A DNA stretch of 64,000 bases from Riptortus pedestris (GCA_019009955.1 CM032229.1:144889501-144953500), one strand, 5' to 3'. Shown: positions 1-11,477, numbered from the stretch's first letter. Numbers and translations are program-made. Notes: generated by a model from the letters alone, not told the origin.

Positions 1-750
1 GTAACTAAAAAAAGGATACATATTAATTTCTATCATTTTTGTATTTTGTAATCTATACATTTTATCCTGTTGACTTATTAAAAAAAAAGTTTTTATATAT
101 TAAAGAAATTGATTAATTTATCATATAGGTTGTAGGTCATAAAGGCTTGATGAAATTACATATTTTGTAACTTGCCTGTGTGCTCTTGGTCGGAAAGCGC
201 TCTGTTGCTGATAGATATATTGTTTGTGTAACGAAGACTTGTTTGTGAGCGTTCTTCAAGTTATGAAATGTTTACATCAATGTAGTTCACTTATGAGTTT
301 CGATGTCGGAACTTGGAAATCAGTGTTGATTAAAATAGTTATACTCATGTAATAATTGAAATGTTTCTGTTTTAATGAGCTGTAGCAGAGCTCTCAGTTA
401 TATTCTACACTCAGTTCTAGGGAAGGGCATAAAGTCATCAAAGAACTTTAATCATTCATGCATTTACTCTGTACGTTCAGAGTTTAAGTTACTCCTCTTC
501 AGGAGCGCTCATACATGCTAGACTTAAAAAACTAATGCATAACTTAGAAAGCCCGCCCCCTCTCGTGACTGACGGAACAATGACGGACTAGAATCTGTTA
601 AATCAAGAACTTTCGCGCCCAGTTCAGAAGTTCGTACAACCCAAAATTATTTATCCAATACTAATTGTTTCCTTTTAAACTTAACTACTTCCTGCATCTT
701 GCATTTCCTTACTTCATTCTTCGGGTATGCCTAAATGGTCTTACGTTTTG
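1..750. other. No gene recognised
   Basis: AT-rich unique-looking DNA. I see no long open frame, RNA gene or copy of the repeats found elsewhere in the window. A slightly GC-richer patch near 550-620 has no recognisable coding content. Confidence 0.5.
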
Positions 751-754
751 CTAT

Positions 755-848
755 TTTTAGCAGATTCCCCTTAAGGTAAATCAGCTTAAAAGCTGTAATG
801 ATCAAAGTTGTACTGATGACACCATTTTTGAAAACCATCGATCCAACA
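755..848 (+). mobile_element. DINE-1-like element, 5' end fragment
   Basis: This starts with TTTTAGCAGATTCCCC, the same 5' terminus seen in the longer copies at 49596 and 56283. It continues with the palindromic partner ending in AAATCAGCT and then a degenerate form of the conserved 5' block. The core and 3' hairpin are missing, so it is an old truncated copy. Confidence 0.6.
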
Positions 849-1178
849 GTTGTTATAGACTACAATATACAAAGCCACAGCTTACCGAACACTCTTCAAT
901 ATCATAGTCACGTATAAATAAATTAATTAATCTTTGCCATACTTCCCAAATTACCTGGTAAATCGTTACCTGCTACAGTCAACTTTACAAACATCCTTGT
1001 TACTCGAAGAGTGGTTTAGTGGTCATTAATGGAATACATTCCCTACAAATATAACATCATCTTAAATTTCCAGGTAACCGTATTTATCGTATCGTTAGAA
1101 AAGAAATGAATTGCTCACAAATCCTAAATGAACACATCCACGCTAACAGACGATCTGTTGACAATTTCCGTCTAGAGC

Positions 1179-1953
1179 CAAGGTTCCCAAACTTTTTTGT
1201 GTCGTAGACCCCTTGCAATGTTTCTCGGTTTTGGGTAGACCCCCTACTTACCTGATATTGATTTTTTGTAAATTTCTAACTGTAGTGAAGTTTAGTGTTA
1301 AAAACTTAAAGTAAAAACACATGTTAAGTTTTATACATTTATTAATTGAATTTAAATTATTATTATTATTATTTATTTATTAACGTCCACTTTTTGCAAC
1401 TTAGGCTAATCGGGACGGGTTATCTACAGGTTACCACCCTTTTCTAGCCAGGGTGGGATTTTAGGACGTTATTTAATGAATTTCGTCACTAAATAATTTC
1501 CTTTGCCCAGGCGAGAATCGAAATTTTAATTTTAATTTAAATTAAAACTACTCAAAATAAAATTTTGTGACGAACTGAACAAGTCAGTGCTAGTTCGCGA
1601 AGCTCTGAGACTTGGACGTATGCTTGTAACAAGATGATATGGGTATATCATTATGTGCAGGTTTTTACAAGTTCAAAATGTATTGCGACCACAAAGCGAA
1701 TGCCTACATACTACAACTTACACAATTTTATAAACATATATAATACATTTTTTACTTCATAGGTACTTTTATAAATAATGTATATGTCTTTATATTATAA
1801 GATAGTATACTGTAAGTAAATATCAGTGTATGTTGAGATCCACTATCGTTGACCCCTATTTTCATTTCATGGACCCCCAAAATTTTTTTTCACTGACGTT
1901 ACAGGTTGTCATAGACCCCTGGGGTCGATATAGACCACTTTGGGAATCATAGG
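1179..1953. mobile_element. Non-autonomous hAT element with 8-bp TSD
   Basis: The element is bracketed by a perfect 8-bp direct repeat, TCTAGAGC, at 1171-1178 and 1954-1961, the duplication length typical of hAT transposons. The left end begins CAAGGTTCCCAAAC and the right end is an imperfect inverted copy (reverse complement contains TTCCCAAAG). This resembles the CAGNGGTTCCCAAA ends of many animal hAT elements. GGGGTC-type motifs recur just inside both ends. No transposase is visible, and a SINE sits inside. The terminal repeats have diverged by point changes, so the insertion is old. Confidence 0.8.
1359..1533 (-). mobile_element. tRNA-derived SINE copy nested in hAT element
   Basis: On the minus strand this copy contains the B-box-like segment and the shared body, ending in a (TTA/AAT)n tail. 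It lacks the A-box head. A 10-bp repeat AATTTAAATT lies at 1349-1358 and 1534-1543 and could be its target duplication, though AT-rich sequence makes this weak evidence. Its position shows the SINE arrived after the hAT element. Confidence 0.75.
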
Positions 1954-2144
1954 TCTAGAGCATGGAAACTTATAATTAAGTTATAAAATAACATAACGTG
2001 AGGGGGTTCGATGGCAGTAGGTGTTATCGCAAGTGTCCAATCACCAACCTCAACTTTAAATACATTGTAAACGAGAATCATAGTTCATTAATTCACTACT
2101 AGACGCGATGTGGAAATAAAATAAAAGTATACTAAACAGATTTA

Positions 2145-2330
2145 CCTGGAGTTGGTATGACAGATTCCTGATCTCATCTCACCATATATTCTCTATTTGT
2201 AAAGATAATGTTGATTTCATTTTAATTTTCGACTACCCCCTTTAAATCCCCCCAATTCTGGTCCGATTTCAGCAATTAGGGAATAAGCACATTAGCGTTG
2301 AATAAACCGATTACATCTAGAGTATGGAAT
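2145..2330 (-). mobile_element. DINE-1-like fragment, variant subfamily
   Basis: It contains the block reading roughly CTCATCTCACCATATATTCT, also found near 31800, 34845, 38230 and 59350, followed by a C-rich stretch and GGTCCGATTTCAGC, which matches the core of other minus-strand copies. Neither end is preserved. Confidence 0.5.
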
Positions 2331-2374
2331 AGATCAAATTACAATGTTTAAGCCAAGTGTCGTAATTCTTCGTT

Positions 2375-2940
2375 GTTGACGTCACCACGTTATGTGCTTG
2401 AATGAATCTATCACAGGAGAAGTTCAATAACTATTATATTTGGTATTTAAGCTTCGAATAAAGTGGTTCATTGTATAACAGCTTATTGTTAATATTGTTA
2501 GTAGAAGTGGGGGTACGGAATAATAAAAACTAAAAAATGGAATTAATAAGTTAATAATCAAGATAATGAAAACAAATATATACAACATTTATATGACATT
2601 GAGTTTCCAATAAGATTGATTTTATAGAATTTACGAACCGTCGTATAATAACGGAGATATTCCCGTCTCGAACCACCCCCCCCCTTCTTCTACTTGCCCG
2701 ATTTCAAACATTAATGAACATGATCTTTGCTTCTACATGTAATGCTTGTTAATCGAGTTTTGTATTAATCAAACAAAAATTGCCACCTCTAGAGTTTTTA
2801 AAGACAAATATGTATATACATAGTTTTGAACGGACCTTATTCTTATCATCCCTTGTGTAGGATAAATGGGTATTTGAAGAAATCTTCACGTCATGAGTAC
2901 GACCTATTGATTTTCTTTAAAGGATATCAGCAAAAACGTA
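2375..2940 (-). mobile_element. DINE-1-like element, nearly full length
   Basis: Read on the minus strand, it has the 5' block (CATGAGTACGACCT in plus orientation near 2893), a short AT tract, the conserved GATTTCAAACATTAATGAAC core, a C-run and the AACAGCTTATTGTTAAT block. The 3' terminal hairpin is not clear, and the 5' palindrome is degenerate (TTTAAAGGATATCAGCAAAA). Confidence 0.75.
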
Positions 2941-3367
2941 AACACTTTTATCAAATCTCCTAGAACAGAATAAGAAGCAAAAATCCACAAGTAATAAATA
3001 ATAAATATTAAAAGGAGTAAAAATTAGACTAATGACACAAGCTTATCTAGAAGTAAACAAAAAAAAAAAAGATTATAATGAAGTCTATGACAACTGTAAA
3101 ACAAAACACAGCTTAAAAGTAAAACCTCAGAAAAGTATCTATCATTTTATATTTCTTTCTTTGAGACAAAGCTATAGATAATGTAAAGAGAGAAAATACG
3201 ATGGTGGAGTAGAGAGGGAAACAAGATATTATTTTTATAAATCGATAAAACAGGCCAAACAGAGATATAGTAAATAAAGAATAAAACATACATCATAAAA
3301 CATTATATGAATAAAAAAACAGAAAACAGATATAAAAATAATTAAAATTAAATTAAAAATAATGAAA

Positions 3368-3411
<44 letters not shown>

Positions 3412-3685
3412 TCGCGCAATAATGACCACACTTTTGCCACAAACATCAACTAGATAGTATAGTATGAAGCGAGGGATTAGTAAATAAATCGGCCTGACTG
3501 ATCAGTTGGGAAGGCTTTCCGGAAGCTTGCCTCTCGAGGGAGCAATTAGGTCCTTCAGTCTACTGCAGCCAATTTATTCAGGGGATGATACATTGGGGGT
3601 GATAAACTACAGAGGCGGCTAATATATAATATAATCTACAGAGAAGTAAACTATATGGAAATCTGCTCAAAAAAAATGTTATTTG
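2941..3685. other. No gene; contains an (AT)n microsatellite
   Basis: AT-rich DNA with an (AT)n tract at about 3371-3402. The open frame that crosses the tract on the minus strand is low-complexity and has no coding support. Confidence 0.5.
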
Positions 3686-3892
3686 TCAACGACAACTATG
3701 AGCTACTAAGGCTAATTTGGACGAACTATCTATAGGTCACTACCCTTTTCTATCCAGGCTGAGACTATGGGATTTATTTAATGAGTTCATCACTAAATGC
3801 ATTTCTATTGCCCAGGTGACAATCGAACTCAGGATATGCCCAAGAGAGATTAAGTTCAACGCCTAAACTCACATGGCTAACCTAAACCCACC
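3686..3892 (-). mobile_element. tRNA-derived SINE, most complete copy
   Basis: Read on the minus strand, the head contains GTTAGCCATGTGAGTTTAGG (A-box region) followed by CGTTGAACTTAATCTC, and about 40 bases later the B-box-like GAGTTCGATTG. Order and wording match the D-arm and anticodon arm of a tRNA-Leu(UAA). After the tRNA part comes a family-specific body. RNA polymerase III transcription is inferred from the boxes. No clean target duplication is visible. Confidence 0.8.
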
Positions 3893-4364
3893 AAATCGGG
3901 CTGCTATTACTCGATTATGCCATTACTAAACATTATTTCATTGAAAAAAGTATATATAAGTTAATTTATACTTTGTATTCCTGTTTTTTCCTAATTAGCT
4001 TCTTATCTGTGTTACATTCTTATTACCTATATATTTCTAACAGTATTTGCATACATTTATGAAGGAATGCACCTATGATATAATGATTTATAATTAATGT
4101 CGTTATTAATATTAATTTATTTTTTTATGAAGTGAATTTTTTTTGGGCTTGGCGGGCAATCTCGTAAATAACTAACTGAGTAATGAATTTCTTTAGTGAA
4201 AGAAAGGATTTATTTGAAGACCAACCGAACCCCTTACAAGCTATTTTGGGATATAGAAAAGTCCAACTGTTACAAAAACCAACTTTATGTATCTGTTATT
4301 TAATTCAACAAAATCTAGAGATCCATTTCTGTAACGACCATTAAATCGTTAACAACAGTAACAT

Positions 4365-4632
4365 CAGGGCCCCCGCTACCCTATGTGCAATGCACACGGG
4401 CGCCATCCTTTAGGGGCGCGAAATCCAAGGGCCCAAAAAAAAAAAAAAATAGATTTTATTCTGTTTATTTCATTTTGATATTTCAGTCTACAAATAAATA
4501 TGACTTTTAAATTTCAGTTCTTTGCTTTATTTCATGCACCTACCTACCATGAAAAAAAATATTATTCAAAATGCCTTAAGGGGCGCCAAAATCCTTTTTT
4601 GCACAGGCGCCAGTGCCCTTTCGGGGGCCCTG
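4365..4632. mobile_element. hAT MITE, 268 bp, with perfect 8-bp TSD
   Basis: The ends are exact inverted repeats, CAGGGCCCCCG on the left and CGGGGGCCCTG on the right. They are flanked by a perfect 8-bp direct repeat, AGTAACAT, at 4357-4364 and 4633-4640. Further GGCGCC-containing inverted segments lie inside both ends. There is no coding capacity. The duplication length and CAGGG ends indicate mobilisation by a hAT transposase. The intact TSD suggests a relatively recent insertion. Confidence 0.92.
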
Positions 4633-4947
4633 AGTAACATTACCTACAAATAATACTGATCAAGTATACTTAGTTATATAAAGAAATTATCACGAGTTAC
4701 TAGTAAAAAATAAATATAAAAAACAAGAAGAAGCCTTCTTAAAGAACAATTGAACGATTTATTACCTTTGTTAAAACTTTGTTTGGATGTATTTAAAGGG
4801 AATTTCTTTAGTCTTCTACGTCCATTTATAAATATAATTTAAACTTTCGAAAACTTGATCTTTTATAAGTATTTCTAAGGTGTTATTTTCCTTATAAAAG
4901 TTTTGCCTTTTTTATTCACAACGTACTTAGAAAAGATAAAAAAAATA

Positions 4948-5045
4948 TTAATTAACGTCCACTTTTTGCAACTAAGGCTAATTTGGACGGGTAACCTACT
5001 GGTTACCACTCTTTTCTAGCCAGGATGGGACTATGGATTTTAATG
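4948..5045 (-). mobile_element. tRNA-derived SINE, truncated
   Basis: It has the conserved tail side (AACGTCCACTTTTTGCAACT) and the following body through TCTAGCCAGGATGGGACTA, then stops before the B-box. Only the half of the element away from the tRNA head remains. Confidence 0.75.
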
Positions 5046-5334
5046 AAAATATTATAGTTGTATTATTAATGTCTTCCGATATTTTTTTTGGAAGTTATGC
5101 CGGATAATCTCAGTTTAAATATTGAAACTGTATTTATGATTTTATTCATGTTAATAAATAGTTTATTATTTGGTATTATTATTGTTTAAGTATTTGGCAA
5201 GCTTTTTCAATATAAATAAAGAAGAAGAAATATTCTTTACAAGTAAAATCCTCCATTAAATATGAATTTTATATTTTTAGTATTTAATGCTGTCAGAAAG
5301 TTAGTCATTTTATCCAGCCATTATTTCTATGGCG

Positions 5335-6185
5335 ATTAATTTATTCTCGTTTTTAAATCAGTTTGTAAATTTCCTTTATTACTAAAGTTTATCATGTGGG
5401 CCCAATTGAAGAATCTGGAAAATGAGTTCGCCTGCTTTATTGAACGATTGAAGCTTTACTTATTGCCAAATTAATAATTAAACGTAAATCAATATTTTGC
5501 AGTGGACAGTATTGTTCTTACCACAATGTTCTAATAAATTAACGTGTTGCATTTTTATTTATTTCCCATTTCTTTTTTGGTTTCATCACTGTTTGTTGTG
5601 TTTTCTCTCTTTTCTGTGATCCTTTTATCCTTTGTGTTCCTTTTAGGGTCTGTGTTTCTTTTCTGGTTTGTATTCCTTTTCTGTTTTTTGTTCCATTTCT
5701 GTTTTTGTTAGTTTTTTCGGTTTGTTTTGTTTTTCTTTAGTTTGTTTTTTTAAGGTATAAAACTTTTGAGCAGCATCGCCACAGCTGCGAAGCTCCAATA
5801 AATAAATAATAAATTAACGGGTGCAAATTATATAAGCAAAGAACATGCAAACCACTTCCTTTACTCTTTGAACAAATGATCTCAAGGGCAGATTACTTCA
5901 TTCGCGAATAATACTGTTGGGCGCTGGCTTAGTTGTTTCAAAACAAAACTTTCTTCCATTGTACAACTTTTACGAGATGCCCTTTATGAATGACATAATA
6001 GGTCATATTAAGTACTTTAGATTCTAATGCTTCAGAAGAAATAAAATTTCAAATGAATTGACCACAATCTTATCACATTGAGCACGCTAATCATCAAATT
6101 GTGGCAAAGCATCTATGACCAATGTAATTAATTAATAATCTATCAAGATATGTAGGGGCCTTCAAACTCATATTAAAATCTACAA
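5335..6185. repeat. Interspersed repeat A, copy 1 (interrupted)
   Basis: About 590 bp of sequence, excluding the insertion at 5545-5806, recurs in direct orientation at 12405-12970. Shared landmarks include AATCTGGAAAATGA, TTCTTCCATTGTACAACTTT and TTCAAACTCATATTAAAA. Both copies are non-coding and no terminal repeats were recognised. It could be an unclassified transposon or a local segmental duplication. Confidence 0.75.
5545..5806 (+). mobile_element. Retroposon insertion with 13-bp TSD
   Basis: A 262-bp pyrimidine-rich segment ends in GCGAAGCTCCAATAAATAAA and is flanked by the direct repeat TAATAAATTAACG at 5532-5544 and 5807-5819. The homologous copy at about 12590 lacks the segment, so an empty site is present in the same window. 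The A-rich AATA tail and long target duplication fit target-primed reverse transcription by a LINE; I cannot name the clade. A similar tail (GAAGCTCTAAATAAATAAAT) occurs near 23197-23220. Confidence 0.8.
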
Positions 6186-6970
6186 TAAATCTTAAATACC
6201 AGTCATATCTTACAATAATGTAAACTTGGCAAATCTAGGAACTACCTTATAGAAATAATAATAGTAATTGCGGAGAATTCAAAAAAAGACTTAAACACCC
6301 CTTCACATTTTTCGAAATCAGAAATACCCAAATTATCAATGCTAAGTTATGCAAATCAGAAACTCGATGGTTCTTACATTCTGTGGGAAGCAGAAGAACA
6401 AGGGCATTAAAGAGACAATGTACCTGATCACAAATTATTTTAAGACAGACATTTTATGGTTTTATTCAACAATTAGCCAATTTTAATATTATTCATCTTG
6501 TGTATAATATCATCCTTCAGAGTCTATTTGAAGTTCGATAAATTAGTTTTAGAAAAAGAATATTTTTAATTGATTTAATACATTCGGGCAGAGCGTTAAA
6601 GAGTTTTACATATGAAAATGATAAGCTTTTCTCGAAATATGTTTTGTGGTTGAGGATATATGAAGCATATTCTTGTACCTTATTTTACGATTTTTTTTTC
6701 TATTTTTGTAAAACAAAATTTTTTATTAGAAATAGCTTGCCTCTTTGGAACACTTGTCAGTAGCTCGTAATCTGTGGAAAGCCGAAGACGATTTGCCAGA
6801 CTTTTTTCTAATTTATGAAGAACATGGAATTATTTGTAACAGAAAAATTGGTCTGGGGGATATGTCAACATATGTATCTATATGTATATGTCACGTATGT
6901 GTCTATTCAACATGGACATATAATTAACCATATGTCAGGCGTACCCAGAAAAATATTTTGGTGGCCGCCT
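6186..6970. other. No gene recognised
   Basis: AT-rich DNA with no repeat family I can place. A 60-codon plus-strand open frame near 6745-6927 has no recognisable motif and probably arose by chance. Confidence 0.45.
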
Positions 6971-6974
6971 TAAT

Positions 6975-7197
6975 TCAAAACGTCCGTCTCGCTGGGCCTG
7001 CGTTAACTAAGGAGATTTCCACGTGCGCCACGTCTACAATATTTCAGTTCGATGCATAATAACGAATATATTAAGAATTTTTGAAATTTTCCCCCCTATA
7101 CCCCCCTCCATCCTGTCCGATTTCAGCCGTTAACGAACTTGTCCTTTATTTTTACATGAATTGTTTAGGTATCCATTTTGGTAACGATTAAACAAAA

Positions 7198-7254
<57 letters not shown>

Positions 7255-7386
7255 TAGTTTTGAACGAACCTCATATTTGTCCTCTCCTGAGTAGGATTGA
7301 TGGGATATTTGAAGAAATGTTTCGAAAATCGAGTACAACCTCAATAGCTTAGTTCCCTTAAAGGAAATCTTCTAAAAGGCAGATTT
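6975..7386 (-). mobile_element. DINE-1-like element with (AT)n core
   Basis: The plus strand reads from the 3' end (GGCCTGCGTTAACTAAGGAG, a worn 3' hairpin region) through GATTTCAGCCGTTAACGAAC and an (AT)n core at 7202-7252 to the 5' block with GAGTACAACCTCAATAGC and TTCCCTTAAAGGAAATC. It is about 410 bp, shortened by loss of the segment between the 3' terminus and the C-run. Confidence 0.8.
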
Positions 7387-7389
7387 TTT

Positions 7390-8029
7390 GGAGATTGAAA
7401 AACTTTAATGAGTACTGAAATCGCAAACATTTATCTATCATTATGAATCTTCTGGCAACAATTAAATTAACAGTCTGAAGCTAAATCGTCCTGTTGAGTA
7501 TCCCGAATAAAAGTCAACCCAGTAGCAGAGGTCGGAAACATTTTCAGCAAATTTAGAGAACTAATAGATAATAACTTGATCAATAATAAACTCCTTATTA
7601 ACTTGCGCCATCATAACTTTAATCATAGATTAACCTACTTTCTAAAAGAGAAGAATTTTAAATGGTTTAAAAAAGTGTGCAGTATTTGAGGGAATGGAAG
7701 AATAAGACAAGCGGGATGGCTTTAAAATATTAATACTATTATTATACATGAAGAGAGGGTTTAATCGTAAAGTAATAAGAACAGGAGTAGATATTGAAAA
7801 AAAAAAACTGTTAATGGAAACTTGGCGTCCTGAGTACTGTGAGAAGATCAAGGAAATGTTTAGAAAAAATTAATAAAACTGAATAGTGAAACGGTCATAA
7901 TCAGGCTGAAGTTGATAAATTCTTAAAGTAACTTTTTCTATCCAAGAAAATCTGAAAATTGATTCATAAGGCTTGAAGCTCATGGTTATAAGATTACACT
8001 CATTGTAGGAAAAATTAAAATAGTGTTAT
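7390..8029. other. No gene recognised
   Basis: No motif-bearing frame and no copy of the main repeat families. The minus-strand open frame near 7642-7851 has low complexity and no recognisable domain. Confidence 0.45.
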
Positions 8030-8143
8030 TGCTATTTATTTACGTCCACATTTAGCTACTGTGGCTAGTTAATTCAGTTTATTTACAGGTTACCACTTTT
8101 TTCTAGCCAGGGTGGAACTAAGGGTTTTATTTAATTAAAATAC
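8030..8143 (-). mobile_element. tRNA-derived SINE, truncated
   Basis: It has the tail-side half of the family (TTTACGTCCACATTTAGCTA to TCTAGCCAGGGTGGAACTA), more diverged than the other copies. The head with A and B boxes is missing. Confidence 0.7.
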
Positions 8144-8369
8144 TATATTTACTGATAAAAGAGAAGTTTATTTATCACCTGTTTTAGGGTCTTGTTTGTT
8201 TCTATCGCCTTATATTTCTTCTTTTATTTTTATAAATGTTTAAGTAAAAGGGTATCCTTAATGTGTTTCCATATTATTACCAATATCACTTTTTCATTTA
8301 TTTATTTATCCATTATTATTTGTTGTCTGTATGAATAACATAGATTTACCTTTCCTCTACGAAACGTAT

Positions 8370-8765
8370 CCGAGATTAGAGATATTTCGAAATTTCAATT
8401 ATTCCCACATCTAAACCCCTCTTCTCCAAGGGCCAATTCAGGCGTTACCAAATGCAATCTTTATTTATCCATGAAACGGCTTGATTGAATGTTGCGTGGG
8501 TCAAGTAAAAATCATGTAGTTTAGAAAAATAAAATAAAATAAAATCTTAAACGAAAGCGTCACTTAGGAAATATTTACATATACCCCACACAGTAAATGT
8601 TCAATGAGAATAATATATGGTATTTAAACTTAGAATAAATTGGTTCATGGCATAACAGCTTATTGTTAATGTGACATAAGTAGGAGTGGGGGTTCACTGA
8701 ATACTGAAAACTAAAAAAATAAGCAAATTCCTTGGTTATTATTCAAGATAAAAATAATTTATATG
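8370..8765 (-). mobile_element. DINE-1-like fragments
   Basis: Two family segments lie here: GAGATATTTCGAAATTTC with the C-rich core at 8380-8480, and GTTCAATGAGAATAATATAT through GTAGGAGTGGGGGTTCACTG at 8595-8710. The second part normally lies 3' of the first on the element strand, so the order is rearranged or two partial copies are present. Confidence 0.65.
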
Positions 8766-10057
8766 TAATACTTAAAAAAAAATTACAATGAAATTAGTCC
8801 TTCATTCTGATTTATAATAGAGAAATTTCGAATTTTTTGAAAAAACCAACGAATGTACCCACGAAAAAGTTAACATCACACTAAGATATGGGAGAACAGA
8901 AGTATGAACGAATGCAAGCTTAAAAGATCATTCTTATGAATGAGCTAGCGAATGCAATTATAAAAAAATGAACGTACCACTTCGGGGTTGAAATTTGACA
9001 ATGGACGTCCTTTGCCCACTGATCGAAGATTAAAATTACACACATGTGCCCTGACATCATTGTACGTAAACACCAAATACTGTTTGAGGAATTATTCGGT
9101 ATAAGCTCTGGGCAGTTTTCCATTCTTTTTCAACAGAATATTGTTGGCGTGAACCAACAGTTGTGGTGGGAAGGAAAGCTGAACACCACCATCCTTTAGT
9201 TGAGAAAAGTCTCATCTTTGCGGAGCTTATTGAAATAAATTTGAAAATTTCTATGTCCCTAGATGTGTGAACATAAAATCGAAAACAAAAAAAAAGTAAT
9301 GAATAAAACACATCGGAATGCATTCGCAAGCTTTGTTATTTATTATTGTCCACTTTTTGCTAGTATTGTATAAAGCATAATCAATGAACTATATTGAAAG
9401 ATTAAAAATGAAAATTACGTCACTTGTACTTGTAAAAAGAGAGATAATATGTCTTTCACACATTTCATAATAAACAATATCATTAAAAAGCCTCATTATG
9501 CAAGCTCATCGTGAAATAGATTAATTAAAATTGATTGAATTAACTCTTAATTAAGACCAAAAAGTTAATATCTGTAACCACATGTAATTATCATAGTGCA
9601 GTATAACGTATTAAAACTCGATTTCTCTTCCTATTTGCAAGAATCTTATGATTTCACTCACCTGCACAACTTATAATTGCAAGCACCGGTAGACATGATT
9701 GGTAACTCATTTATCATAGTTGTATCTGAATAATGATGAATGAATTAAAGAGACGAGTAGAATAAATAAATAAATTAATCTGTACATTGTATAGAAAATA
9801 ATAGTTAACTGTAAAGAACAGGTCACGACACGCTCTTATTACATGAAGTGTTCGTTAACAGTGAATATATTAATAAATTCATATGACGTAGGGGGAGGAA
9901 CAGAAGAATATCAACTCTGGCTATCCACGTTACCAATACTAAGGAATTTAAAAATTCATCCACTAACTTATAGCAAATTTTGCAACGAAAATTTCCTATT
10001 CAGGTTATACACATGACGAGATAGTTGAATAATTTCGTCAAATATTCATTGATTTTA
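8766..10057. other. No gene; 25-bp SINE tail fragment
   Basis: I see no coding or RNA gene. A short SINE tail piece (TTATTTATTATTGTCCACTT) lies near 9339-9362. Overlapping minus-strand open frames at 8920-9329 show no recognisable domain. Confidence 0.45.
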
Positions 10058-10271
10058 TTACTATTATTATATATTAACGTCCACTTTTTGCTACTATGGC
10101 TAATTGGGACGGGTTATCTACAGGTCAACACCCTTTTCTAACCTGGGTGGGACTAAGGATTTTATGAAATGAGTTCGTCACTAAATAAATTCTTTTTGCC
10201 CAGGTGGGAATCGAATTGGCCGCTTTACGTTTACCATGTGAAATTAAGGCGAATCATTAATTTGCGGTACG

Positions 10272-10273
<2 letters not shown>
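10058..10273 (-). mobile_element. tRNA-derived SINE, near full length
   Basis: On the minus strand the A-box side (TTAATTTCACATGGTAAACG) and the B-box side (ATTCGATTCCCACCTGGGC) are both present, followed by the family body and a TAATA tail. The head end runs into a (CA)n microsatellite at 10274-10305. An open frame that crosses this element on the plus strand has no coding support. Confidence 0.8.
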
Positions 10274-10312
<39 letters not shown>

Positions 10313-10313
10313 T
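10274..10313. repeat. (CA)n/(TA)n microsatellite
   Basis: Uninterrupted CA dinucleotides followed by a few TA units, at the head end of the SINE. Confidence 0.95.
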
Positions 10314-10815
10314 TTTCGAGTTATGTGATGAAAATTAAGGGATTCTGTAATATAAATAAAAATGAATCGAATGTTTAAAAGAAATAAAATCTAAGGTTTA
10401 TCTGAAATGCTATACAAAGTTGGGATAATTTTTTTTTTCTGTAATCGTTGAATAATGGTAACATTACTAAACTGAAATGAGTGAAGAAAGTGAAACATTT
10501 TGCAATAGAGTGAAGAAAGTGAATTGCCTTCTTAATTAGTAATAAGTATAAACTAAAAAATAATTTGAAGTTGGAAATTAAAAGCTTTTAAATGTTTCTT
10601 AACATTGTAAGAATTTATTTTAACAAAATAAATTGAAATGTGAATGCATTATTGGTGGAAATAATCAATAAATTTTAAAATTTAAATATAATAATAATTA
10701 CCTTCCTTGTTTATAACCTACCAACAACATACCATAATCTTCACAACATCCTAATTTTGTTCATATTCTGGTTAGATCTGATCATGTATTACACGATTAC
10801 AGAAAAAATTTAATA

Positions 10816-10933
10816 TTACACTCGTGACGAAAGTAGAATTTACAACTCACGTGAAATTACCACGCTCGCTTCGCTCTTGTGGGTAAACGTTTCACTCGAG
10901 TTGTAAAATGATCTACTTTCGTCACTTGTGTAA
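10816..10933. mobile_element. 118-bp hairpin MITE
   Basis: A near-perfect foldback. The left end TTACACTCGTGACGAAAGTA pairs with the right end, whose reverse complement reads TTACACAAGTGACGAAAGTA. Inner segments CAACTCACGTGAAA and the complement of TTTCACTCGAGTTG also pair. The loop carries CGCTCGCTTCGCTC. TA flanks both ends, which could be a 2-bp target duplication of the Tc1/mariner type; a 3-bp TAA/TTA duplication of the PIF/Harbinger type cannot be excluded. It is non-coding. Confidence 0.75.
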
Positions 10934-11477
10934 TAAATAACTATTTCACATTCATTCTACACAGGTCATTCTTTGAAGAATGACATCAAATTTGAGATTC
11001 TTCTCTGTCTGTTTTTTCGGTCATTTGCTACTCAATTACTTAAAAATGGCAGCGAGAACTTGAATTGACTTTTATATTTACCAGTCAACTAGCCACAAAT
11101 ACAACAAAGGCTACAAGGGAATTCGGATTTTCAACAAGAGCTGCCCAGTGATATGATATCAAAACATATATATTCTACGTTATCTTTGTTAGTATTAGTT
11201 TTATCAAGAAAATTTAAAGACAACATTGTGTTTAGAAAAACCATTTCGCCCTGAAGACGGTATTCATATTTACGAATTTTATGACTTCCAACGTCCTGTC
11301 ACCAAGTTGAATTTATTAATTTTCCAAGAGGGTAGAAAATGTGAAATTTTTTAAAATACAAAAAAAAAAAACAAGAATATTGTCAACCTGCGTTATTTTA
11401 TACTTTATCACAAGAGGCTGAAGAGAGAGATTACTTGGAGGTAAAACATGATCCTTAAAATCTTCGTTAACATTGGT
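10934..11477. other. No gene; short local duplication
   Basis: A segment near 11270-11325 (GACTTCCAACGTCCTGTCAC and following) recurs in diverged form at about 11735-11790. No coding content is recognised. Confidence 0.4.
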
